A stretch of DNA of 18,117 bases, taken from assembly GCA_964544965.1 (NCBI GenBank), contig CAZJED010000029.1, positions 1 to 18,117 on the forward strand, in the 5' to 3' direction. Below the pieces are notes generated by a model that worked only from the letters and a program-made list of their open reading frames with translations, searched no databases and was not told where the DNA came from. The position numbers were made by a program, and so were the translations under genes. Of the stretch, positions 1-6,448 are shown in pieces; positions within the stretch are counted from its first letter, which is position 1, and the number at the start of each line of letters is the position of its first letter. The stretch comes from UBA11869 sp964544965 (GTDB lineage Bacteria > Pseudomonadota > Gammaproteobacteria > Eutrophobiales > Eutrophobiaceae).

Positions 1-208
1 AATATACAAATGCGTCATGCATCATTGACATATTAGAAACACAATATACACATGCATTAATGCTTGAGACATTTACTGAATTAACGCAATTTTCACAATG
101 TTCTAGTAATTCTCTGCCTGTAAAAAAATTTACAGTATTTGCAGCATAAGGATATGAATAAAAAAATGCTAATACCAAAAACATTATCATGTGTTGTTTT
201 TTGCTCAA
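1..208 (-). CDS. Rap1a/Tai-like small secreted protein, N-terminal part
   Basis: A partial gene open from a TTG codon at 208–206 to the left edge (69 codons seen, no stop). TTG is preferred over the in-frame ATG at 190 because AAAGG lies about 9–10 bases upstream and because it adds a Lys-Lys n-region. Residues 1–23 look like a Sec signal peptide: charged start, hydrophobic MIMFLVLAFF core, and a likely cut after the Ala-Ala pair. The mature part shows F-x-G-x-x-L-L-x-x-C (residues 29–38), further cysteines at 41, 53 and 56, and an Asp at 65. This resembles the start of the Rap1a/Tai immunity-like domain, a periplasmic cysteine-containing fold known from type VI secretion immunity proteins but also common as orphan genes. 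Only 20 bases separate it from the tautomerase stop, so it is probably the next gene of the tup operon. The family call rests on a short motif; the secreted nature is more secure. Confidence 0.55.
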   Translation of the reverse strand, partial: MSKKQHMIMFLVLAFFYSYPYAANTVNFFTGRELLEHCENCVNSVNVSSINACVYCVSNMSMMHDAFVY

Positions 209-228
209 AATAACTTACCTTTCTAAAA

Positions 229-594
229 TTAAACCACAAATTGGGCAATACCATCGCGGAATGACCAATCAATATCATGATTTTCGACAATAGTTATTAA
301 AATATTTTCTGGCGAAATACCAGGATTATTAGAAAGATTTTCTACAACTTTCTTATAAAATGCTTGTTTTGCCTTGTTTGAACGACCAGCTCTCATAATA
401 AGGAACATCATTACTCGATCTGAGTCCCTTTCTTGATACTGGAGACACTCGGGTTCAATTTCGTTAATTATTTGATAACGATCATCATCAGGAAATCCCA
501 TAGTTTCAATCACTGCTGAATTAATGCTATGAGCAATTGCTTTTTTATACTCGACTGATTTGCCTTTCAAAATAGAAATATTTACTAATGGCAT
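229..594 (-). CDS. Tautomerase_2 family protein
   Basis: A 121-residue cytoplasmic protein of the tautomerase superfamily. The sequence starts Met-Pro-Leu-Val. After Met removal the N-terminal proline would be the catalytic base, as in 4-oxalocrotonate tautomerase relatives. The length of about 120 residues, the G-x-P-x-D-D-R segment (33–39), the R-A-G-R-S segment (68–72) preceding an amphipathic helix, and the C-terminal D-W-S-F-x-x-G-x-A-Q motif (109–118) fit the longer Tautomerase_2 type (YusQ/YrdN-like) rather than the 60-residue 4-OT type. The physiological substrate is unknown. The start is supported by AAAGGA 9 bases upstream of the ATG. It lies 46 bases downstream of tupC on the same strand and is probably co-transcribed. 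The link between a tautomerase and tungstate uptake is unexplained and may be incidental. Confidence 0.85.
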   Translation of the reverse strand: MPLVNISILKGKSVEYKKAIAHSINSAVIETMGFPDDDRYQIINEIEPECLQYQERDSDRVMMFLIMRAGRSNKAKQAFYKKVVENLSNNPGISPENILITIVENHDIDWSFRDGIAQFVV

Positions 595-640
595 GCTATA
601 TTATCCTTTATTTGATTCAAAAAATTCGTCTGATATATCA

Positions 641-1636
641 CTAAAATATCATTATTGATGCACTCTTAAAGCTTACCCAAACGTTCATATTAAGTGATAA
701 TTTTAACTCATTAAAAGCCTGATGAGTGATAATTGCCTGTATATTTTCGCCAATATCAATATTTAGTTTAATATTAAAATCATCCTCTGAAATTCCAAGT
801 ATTCTTCCGTGGAAACTATTTTGCATACTAGAATCAAGTTTTTCTACCGACAAGACTATTTGCTTTGGATCAATGGCAACATACTCAGCATTTTTCGTAC
901 TTTTATAAATTGATATTAATTGTTTTCCTGTATCAAATTTACCTATAGATTCATTAAATTTACCTTTAAATAAATTAACAAAATCATTAGAAAATAATCT
1001 TCCTTTAATTAGGCTAAAAATTGAACTTGCTAGTTTTTGTGCTTGAATTTGATCGTGGGTAGTAAATATTACTGTTTTATTGAATTCTTTATTTAAAAAA
1101 ATAATTAATTCTTCTAGCTCAATAACAGAATTCTTATCCAAATTAGAAAAAGGTTCATCCATGATAAGAACATCGGGATCAAGAACCGTTGTCTGCGCTA
1201 AGGCTACTTTTCTTGCCTCTCCAGTCGATAATGAATTAGCTAACCTGTTTATTAGATGCTCTATCTTTAAAAGTGAAAGTACTTTTTCAATTTTGCATAC
1301 TCTTTTTTCAAAATTAACATTATTTAACTTTAAACCAATTTCAATATTTTTATAAACTGTTCCTCTAAAAAGATAAGGATTTTGTTGAACGTAGCCTACT
1401 TTATTTCTAAAAATTTTTATATTATTTTTTTTTAATTCAATATTATTAAAAAAAATACTTCCAGAGTGTGGAAAATTAAGAAATGAAAGAATATTAAGCA
1501 GCGTCGTCTTCCCTGAACCATTTGGACCAACAAAACTTGTTATCTCTGACCTAAATATTTCTAAATTTAGATCATTTATAAAATAATTATTATCATAATT
1601 AAATACAATATTCTTTAACTTATATAGATTTTTCAT
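641..1636 (-). CDS. tupC: Tungstate/molybdate-type ABC transporter ATP-binding protein
   Basis: The ATPase subunit that powers the adjacent permease at the inner membrane. Walker A is GPNGSGKT (37–44), the Q-loop glutamine is at 85 (YVQQNP), the signature is LSTGE (136–140), Walker B is VLIMDEP (156–162) and the switch histidine is H194 (TTHD). The signature motif has Thr where LSGGE is usual, a modest deviation. The 331-residue length exceeds a bare ATPase. Residues about 275–331 look like a TOBE/MOP-type oxyanion-binding domain, as in ModC, which would suit regulation by tungstate or molybdate. The ATG lies only 2 bases after the tupB stop with no clear Shine-Dalgarno, so translational coupling is likely. 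The tungstate assignment rests mostly on the partner permease; molybdate cannot be excluded. Confidence 0.8.
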   Translation of the reverse strand: MKNLYKLKNIVFNYDNNYFINDLNLEIFRSEITSFVGPNGSGKTTLLNILSFLNFPHSGSIFFNNIELKKNNIKIFRNKVGYVQQNPYLFRGTVYKNIEIGLKLNNVNFEKRVCKIEKVLSLLKIEHLINRLANSLSTGEARKVALAQTTVLDPDVLIMDEPFSNLDKNSVIELEELIIFLNKEFNKTVIFTTHDQIQAQKLASSIFSLIKGRLFSNDFVNLFKGKFNESIGKFDTGKQLISIYKSTKNAEYVAIDPKQIVLSVEKLDSSMQNSFHGRILGISEDDFNIKLNIDIGENIQAIITHQAFNELKLSLNMNVWVSFKSASIMIF

Positions 1637-1638
1637 AT

Positions 1639-2436
1639 TTATTTTTGTTGAAAATAATGTAATAGAATATTAATAAGTAAAGCAATAAATAAAAGCATTA
1701 CACCGAGTGACAGTGCAAATTCGAAAGAGCCTTTGCTTGTTTCTAATGCAATCGCAGTTGTCATAGTTCTTGTGTATCCTTCAATATTTCCACCTACCAT
1801 CATAGCAATTCCTACTTCACCAATTGCACGACCATAACCAGTAACAATTCCAGTCATTAATGCAAAACGTACCTCGTTTATGTAAATAAGAATTTTCTGA
1901 ATTTGTGTTGCACCTAATAATGTACATCTTTCAGCTAATCTTGGATCTGAGCTATAAACAGCACTAATAGTTAAATTTAATATAACGGGAATTATTAAAA
2001 TACACAGACCGATAACAATCGCGGTTTGGGTATATAATAAATCAATATTTCCAAGTAAACCTTGACGATTCAATACACCATACATTATTAAACCAATTAC
2101 AACTGTTGGTAATGCCATTAACGTATTTAGACAAATCATTAATATATTTTTTCCAATAAATTTATTTAAAGCAACAATAATGCCTAGAGGAACTGCTATA
2201 AAAGAACTAATAAAAACAGCAGAAAATGAAACTTTCAAAGAAGTAATAACAACATTAAAAAGTGCAGCATCAAAATTAAAGATTAAGTTAAAAGATGAAA
2301 TTAAGGCGCCAAAAAAAAATCCATCGCTGGTAGATTCAAAAACTGTTGCCACAGGAAAAATTATTTCTTCTTCTGCATTAGAATTGAATGATAAAAGTAA
2401 AAAAACTATTATTTTTAATATTTTATTAATTTCCAT
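1639..2436 (-). CDS. tupB: Tungstate ABC transporter permease, with unusual N-terminal leader
   Basis: The membrane permease of a Tup-type oxyanion importer. The core (about residue 38 onward) has about five hydrophobic segments, a coupling-helix EAA-like region (167–186, AERCTLLGA) and the TupB hallmark GGNIEGYTRTMTTAIALE (215–232). Residues 1–37 are atypical: 1–21 resemble a cleavable signal peptide ending NSNA, followed by an acidic stretch. TupB proteins as I know them begin directly at the segment equivalent to residue 38. No ATG, and no better start, exists in this frame before the first core helix. An ATG one frame over at 2324 would read into the core only if the T9 run (2311–2319) contained one more T. 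No tupA precedes the gene. The leader could be real, a remnant of the tupA 5' end fused to tupB, or a product of a homopolymer length error. No ribosome binding site is visible at 2436. Confidence 0.8.
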   Translation of the reverse strand: MEINKILKIIVFLLLSFNSNAEEEIIFPVATVFESTSDGFFFGALISSFNLIFNFDAALFNVVITSLKVSFSAVFISSFIAVPLGIIVALNKFIGKNILMICLNTLMALPTVVIGLIMYGVLNRQGLLGNIDLLYTQTAIVIGLCILIIPVILNLTISAVYSSDPRLAERCTLLGATQIQKILIYINEVRFALMTGIVTGYGRAIGEVGIAMMVGGNIEGYTRTMTTAIALETSKGSFEFALSLGVMLLFIALLINILLHYFQQK

Positions 2437-2490
2437 TTTATTTATATTTTTATAAATAATTATTCCAAAATATTTACTAAAATTTAATAG

Positions 2491-2520
2491 ACTATATCCT
2501 TTAATTTAAATAGATTCCAA
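2491..2520 (-). promoter_or_regulatory. Candidate promoter of the tup operon
   Basis: On the minus strand, TTGGAA (2520–2515) and TATAGT (2496–2491) are separated by 18 bases. They match the sigma-70 consensus at 4/6 and 5/6 positions. This would give a leader of roughly 48 bases before the tupB start. In such AT-rich DNA, chance matches are common. Confidence 0.4.
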
Positions 2521-2560
2521 TCACTGCTATGGTTGGTAAAATCCAAATTATTAATAAGCT

Positions 2561-2656
2561 ATGCACACAAAAAGATTTAAAAATAGTGCATCAAATCATA
2601 AAAATAATAGAATTGCTGAAAAATTAGGGTTTCAACAGAAATTTATTACTTTTTAG
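2561..2656 (+). pseudogene. Possible remnant of a GNAT acetyltransferase C-terminus
   Basis: A 31-codon frame starting at ATG contains N-N-R-I-A-E-K-L-G-F-Q, which resembles the RimJ/RimL-type GNAT segment ending in (A/L)-E-K-L-G-F near the acetyl-CoA site. A stop follows seven residues after the F-Q pair, and nothing recognisable as the rest of the domain lies upstream, where a stop interrupts the frame two codons before the ATG. There is no ribosome binding site. It may be a decayed gene end or coincidence in AT-rich sequence. Confidence 0.2.
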
Positions 2657-2675
2657 CTGGAAATACGAGTATAGA
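2646..2675 (+). promoter_or_regulatory. Weak candidate promoter for the miaB operon
   Basis: TATAGA (2670–2675) could serve as a -10 box, with a poor -35 (TTACTT, 2646–2651) and an 18-base spacer. It would give a leader of about 40 bases. It is offered only because a promoter is required somewhere upstream of miaB. Confidence 0.2.
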
Positions 2676-2722
2676 AAGTGTAATTTAGCCTTCCGGTTTT
2701 ATTTGTTTTATTTCATTAATTT

Positions 2723-4078
2723 ATGGATCGAAAATTTTACATCAAAACATTAGGATGCCAAATGAATGAATATGATTCAGCCAGAATGGCTGATTCACTT
2801 TCTACTACACATGGTATGACCCCTACAAATGACCCCTCCAAGGCAAACATTATCATATTAAATACTTGTTCAATTCGTGAAAAAGCACAAGAAAAAGTTT
2901 TCTCGCAACTTGGAAGATGGAAATCTTTTAAAAAGTCTAATTCTAAACTAATAATCGGTGTTGGAGGGTGTGTTGCAAGTCAAGAAGGGGAGGCTATTCT
3001 TGAACGAGCTCCTTTTGTTGATATCGTATTTGGACCACAAACTCTACATCGTCTTCCAGCAATGTATTCTGATGTAATATTAAATAAGGAACCAATAGTT
3101 GATATCTCTTTCCCTGAAATAGAAAAATTTGACTGCTTACCAGTATCAAAAGCAAATGGCCCTACTGCATTTGTTTCAATAATGGAAGGGTGTAGCAAGT
3201 ATTGTAGTTTTTGTGTAGTCCCATATACGCGTGGAGAAGAGGTAAATAGACCTGTAAATGATATTATTGATGAAATAGAAATACTTGCGGACCAAAATGT
3301 AAAAGAAATTAATCTTTTAGGGCAAAACGTGAATGCCTATAGAGGTCTAATGAAAAATGGGAAGATTTGTGATTTAGCATTACTTATCGAGTTTGTTGCA
3401 AAAATAAAGGGCATAGAACGTATTCGTTACACAACTTCCCACCCTGTTGAACTTACAAACAACCTAATAAATGTTTATGGCCGTATACCAGAACTTGTTG
3501 ACCACCTACATTTACCTGTACAAAGCGGCTCAGATCGTATTTTGGCCTTGATGAAAAGAGGGCATACTAATCTCGAATATAAAAATAAAATTAAGAAGCT
3601 ACTTGAAATAAGACCAAACATAAGTATATCCTCTGACTTTATTATAGGTTTTCCAGGAGAAACAAAAAAAGACTTTGAGGATACAATGCATTTAGTTAAT
3701 GATATTGGATTCGATCATTCATTCAGTTTTATATACAGTGCAAGACCAGGTACTCCTGCAGCCTCACTACCCGATAACACATCATCTGAAACTAAAAAAG
3801 AACGTCTATCAATACTGCAAAATAGAATAAATCAAAAAACCCGTGAAATTAGTATGGAAATGGTTGATACTTTACAAAGAATATTAGTTGAAGGAACATC
3901 AAAGAAATGCAACGATGTACTTTTTGGAAGAACTGAAAATAATCGCATCGTTAATTTTAAGGGCTCTAAGAATTTAATTGGAAGATTTATTGATATAAAA
4001 ATTACTGAAGCATTGCCAAATTCGCTACGTGGTATACTGCCTGAAACAAAAAAACTTAATCAAGTTGTTAATCTCTAA
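2723..4078 (+). CDS. miaB: tRNA-2-methylthio-N6-dimethylallyladenosine synthase MiaB
   Basis: A radical-SAM methylthiotransferase that adds a methylthio group to i6A37 of tRNAs reading UNN codons. The 451-residue length is normal. The N-terminal UPF0004 domain carries three cluster cysteines C12, C49 and C83. The radical-SAM CxxxCxxC is C157-C161-C164 (EGCSKYCSFC), the same spacing as in E. coli MiaB. The motif L-P-V-Q-S-G-S lies at 264–270, and a C-terminal TRAM domain spans about 378–440. The CSIREKA and GCVASQEG segments distinguish MiaB from RimO. The ATG at 2723 places the first motif at residue 10, as expected; no strong Shine-Dalgarno is visible. It is the first gene of the rightward miaB–phoH–ybeY–ybeX–lnt block. 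Confidence 0.96.
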   Translation: MDRKFYIKTLGCQMNEYDSARMADSLSTTHGMTPTNDPSKANIIILNTCSIREKAQEKVFSQLGRWKSFKKSNSKLIIGVGGCVASQEGEAILERAPFVDIVFGPQTLHRLPAMYSDVILNKEPIVDISFPEIEKFDCLPVSKANGPTAFVSIMEGCSKYCSFCVVPYTRGEEVNRPVNDIIDEIEILADQNVKEINLLGQNVNAYRGLMKNGKICDLALLIEFVAKIKGIERIRYTTSHPVELTNNLINVYGRIPELVDHLHLPVQSGSDRILALMKRGHTNLEYKNKIKKLLEIRPNISISSDFIIGFPGETKKDFEDTMHLVNDIGFDHSFSFIYSARPGTPAASLPDNTSSETKKERLSILQNRINQKTREISMEMVDTLQRILVEGTSKKCNDVLFGRTENNRIVNFKGSKNLIGRFIDIKITEALPNSLRGILPETKKLNQVVNL

Positions 4079-4093
4079 ATTTATTTCTTCTTC

Positions 4094-5071
4094 TTGACTA
4101 ATATTACGAATAATACTACTTCTAACGGACTCCTGCTGGAGCCGATTGATAATAAACGTTTATCAAATCTATGTGGCCCATTCGACAAACATCTACGTCA
4201 AATCGAACATTTCTTAGGTGTTGAAATAAATAGCCGGGGTAACAATTTTTATGTAAGTGGTAAACCAAAATTGATCGGCATTGCAGAAGAACTTTTAAAA
4301 GAAATGTACGCTGTAACAGAAACTGAGTTCCTGTCAGCAGAAGCAATTCATCTTCATCTAAATAGCCTTAATCTCACAAATGAAATTGATAATGAATATT
4401 TAGACGAAATTTCAATTAAAACAAAAAGAGGGTTAATCCGTGGGAGAACAAATAATCAAAAGAAATACCTCTCAAATATAAAAAATCATGACGTTAATTT
4501 TGGGATCGGACCGGCTGGAACTGGAAAAACATTTCTAGCTGTCGCCTGTGCTGTTGCAGCAATGGAACAAGATATCGCTCGAAGACTAGTCTTAGTGAGA
4601 CCTGCGGTTGAAGCAGGTGAAAAATTAGGTTTTTTACCGGGTGATCTTGTTCAAAAAGTTGATCCTTATTTACGACCATTGTATGACGCTCTATATGAAA
4701 TGCTTGGGTTTGAAAAAGTTTCTAAACTAATTGAAAAAAATGTAATTGAGGTTGCGCCTTTGGCTTTTATGAGAGGTAGAACACTTAATGAAGCATTTAT
4801 AATTCTTGATGAAGCACAAAATACAACAATTGAACAAATGAAAATGTTTCTAACTCGTATTGGTTTTAACTCAACAGCCATTATAACTGGAGATATAACA
4901 CAAATAGATTTACCATCAGGGAAAATTTCAGGCCTTAAACATGTCATTGATATTCTAAAAAATGAAAAAGGAATAAGTTTTACATTTTTTGAATCTAAAG
5001 ATGTCGTTCGACATGCTTTAGTTGCTAGAATACTAAATGCTTATGAAAAATATGAATCTAATTCTAAATAA
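4094..5071 (+). CDS. ybeZ: PhoH-family ATPase YbeZ
   Basis: A cytoplasmic P-loop NTPase of the PhoH family, linked to RNA metabolism and functionally paired with YbeY. It has a KH-like N-terminal region (about 20–75), Walker A GPAGTGKT (139–146), the conserved R-P-A-V-E-A-G-E-K-L-G-F-L-P-G segment (169–183), and Walker B FIILDEAQN (235–243). The length of 325 residues is usual. There is no ATG before residue 71, which lies inside the domain, so a non-ATG start is required. TTG at 4094 is the first recognised start after the miaB stop, which lies 15 bases upstream in the same frame. No Shine-Dalgarno is seen, so translation may depend on miaB termination. Confidence 0.93.
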   Translation: MTNITNNTTSNGLLLEPIDNKRLSNLCGPFDKHLRQIEHFLGVEINSRGNNFYVSGKPKLIGIAEELLKEMYAVTETEFLSAEAIHLHLNSLNLTNEIDNEYLDEISIKTKRGLIRGRTNNQKKYLSNIKNHDVNFGIGPAGTGKTFLAVACAVAAMEQDIARRLVLVRPAVEAGEKLGFLPGDLVQKVDPYLRPLYDALYEMLGFEKVSKLIEKNVIEVAPLAFMRGRTLNEAFIILDEAQNTTIEQMKMFLTRIGFNSTAIITGDITQIDLPSGKISGLKHVIDILKNEKGISFTFFESKDVVRHALVARILNAYEKYESNSK

Positions 5072-5106
5072 TTCCTACTCTAATTATTAATAATCACTCT
5101 AAACTA

Positions 5107-5568
5107 ATGATTGAGATTCAAAAAATTTCAAATCTCGGCTCTCTTCCTGATAATAAATTAATTATTAAATGGGCAGAAAAAGCTCTACAAAAAAACAACG
5201 CGGAAGCAGAGATAGTTATTAGAATTGTTGATACTAATGAAAGTAAAGAACTAAATAAAAAATGGTGTGAAAAAAATTACGCCACAAACGTATTATCATT
5301 TCCTGTTTCTAAGCCCATTGAACAAGCCCCAAATCTTCTGGGTGATATTGTTATATGTGCCAATCTTGTTATTAGCGAAGCTAGAGAACAGAAAAAAGAT
5401 ATCAAGGAACATTGTGCGCATTTAGTAATTCATGGAATTTTACATCTACAAGGTTATGATCATAATTCTAAATCGGAAGCCAATATTATGGAAAGTATGG
5501 AAGTAAATATTCTTAATGACTTAGGGTACAATAATCCTTATAAAACTAGGAAAAATAATAATGAGTAA
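5107..5568 (+). CDS. ybeY: rRNA maturation endoribonuclease YbeY
   Basis: A zinc-dependent single-strand endoribonuclease for 16S rRNA 3'-end maturation and ribosome quality control (UPF0054 family). The metal site is intact: H-G-x-L-H-L-x-G-Y-D-H with H109, H113 and H119. Upstream are the conserved N-V-L-S-F-P (61–66) and L-G-D-I-V-I (78–83) segments. The length of 153 residues is normal. The ATG is 35 bases after the phoH stop, with no obvious ribosome binding site. The 3' end overlaps the ybeX start by 8 bases, indicating co-translation in the operon. Confidence 0.95.
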   Translation: MIEIQKISNLGSLPDNKLIIKWAEKALQKNNAEAEIVIRIVDTNESKELNKKWCEKNYATNVLSFPVSKPIEQAPNLLGDIVICANLVISEAREQKKDIKEHCAHLVIHGILHLQGYDHNSKSEANIMESMEVNILNDLGYNNPYKTRKNNNE

Positions 5569-6418
5569 TAAGAAATTTAATATTTTTCATAAACTTTTAA
5601 ACTTTTTTAAAAAAACGCCATCAACTCGTGAAGCTCTAATTGAGATCTTAAGAAATGCTGAAAATAATAGTTTACTTGATGCTGATGCACTATTAATGAT
5701 TGAGGGGGCATTACATGTTTCTGAAACTCATGTACGAGATATCATGATCCCTCGAGTTCAAATGATAATTATTGATGATAAAGCAAAACCAGAAGAGATA
5801 CTTTCAAACGTAGTTGAATCTGGCCACTCGAGATTCCCTGTAATCGGAGATACGAATGATGAAATTGTTGGAATTTTATTAGCTAAAGATTTATTAAATT
5901 ATTACGCTGATCCTAAAAAAGATTTTGATATAAAAGATATGATGAGACCAACTGTATTTGTTCCAGAGAGTAAACGTTTGAATGTATTACTAAGAGAATT
6001 CCGTATGAATCGTAATCACATGGCGATTATTATTGACGAATATAATGGTGTAGCTGGCTTAGTTACAATTGAAGATGTCATAGAAGAGATTATCGGAGAG
6101 ATAGAAGATGAGCATGACCATGAAGATAATGAAATTAATATAAACACTCATGATAATAATCGTTACACTGTTAAAGCCTTAACTCCAATTAGTGAATTCA
6201 ATAAATTTTTTAATTCAAAAGTTCAGGATAATGAATATGACACCGTTGGTGGTTTTGTTATAAATACATTTGGCTATTTGCCAAAACGTGGTGAAACTAC
6301 TAATTTCGATAAATTTAATATAAAGGTTCTAAGAGCTGATAAAAGAAGAGTCAATCTTTTGCTATTTACAATAAATGAATCTGAAAATCTTTTGGAAAGT
6401 GAAACAACTAAAGAATAA
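5561..6418 (+). CDS. ybeX: CBS-domain CorC/YbeX family protein
   Basis: A 285-residue soluble protein with two CBS domains (about 57–115 and 125–180) followed by a CorC_HlyC domain (about 198–275). The conserved R-D-I-M-I-P-R (59–65) and D-E-Y-N-G-V-A-G-L-V-T-I-E-D (159–172) segments are clear. There is no DUF21 membrane domain, so this is the short YbeX type rather than a membrane CNNM-like transporter. The family has been linked to Mg2+/Co2+ handling and more recently to ribosome metabolism, matching its neighbours. The ATG overlaps ybeY by 8 bases. An AGGA about 9 bases upstream may act as ribosome binding site. Confidence 0.92.
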   Translation: MSNKKFNIFHKLLNFFKKTPSTREALIEILRNAENNSLLDADALLMIEGALHVSETHVRDIMIPRVQMIIIDDKAKPEEILSNVVESGHSRFPVIGDTNDEIVGILLAKDLLNYYADPKKDFDIKDMMRPTVFVPESKRLNVLLREFRMNRNHMAIIIDEYNGVAGLVTIEDVIEEIIGEIEDEHDHEDNEININTHDNNRYTVKALTPISEFNKFFNSKVQDNEYDTVGGFVINTFGYLPKRGETTNFDKFNIKVLRADKRRVNLLLFTINESENLLESETTKE

Positions 6419-6448
6419 TTTTAATATTTTATTATATATTTATAAAAC

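Larger units (their letters stand above)
2437..2722. other. Divergent intergenic region between tupB and miaB
   Basis: This is the longest gene-free stretch (286 bases, very AT-rich). It must hold the promoters for the leftward tup operon and the rightward miaB operon. It contains a plausible leftward promoter, a weak rightward one and a 31-codon frame resembling a GNAT C-terminus. I see no structured RNA, tRNA-like fold or obvious molybdate or tungstate riboswitch, although such a fold could be missed by eye. Confidence 0.6.

Noticed and set aside
136..138. LSTGE in TupC considered as a sign of a dead ATPase
   Set aside because: All other motifs (Walker A and B, Q-loop, catalytic Glu, switch His) are intact, so a single Thr substitution at residue 138 is more likely tolerated variation. 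The coordinates given are residue numbers in TupC, not bases.
93..290. A 65-codon leftward open frame overlapping the tautomerase end
   Set aside because: It is out of frame with both the tautomerase and the Rap1a-like gene, has no recognisable domain, and the alternative frame from 208 gives a signal peptide and conserved motif.
2437..2722. Molybdenum-cofactor or tungsten riboswitch upstream of tupB
   Set aside because: The leader after the candidate promoter is only about 48 bases and shows no GC-rich stems, too short for a Moco-type riboswitch.
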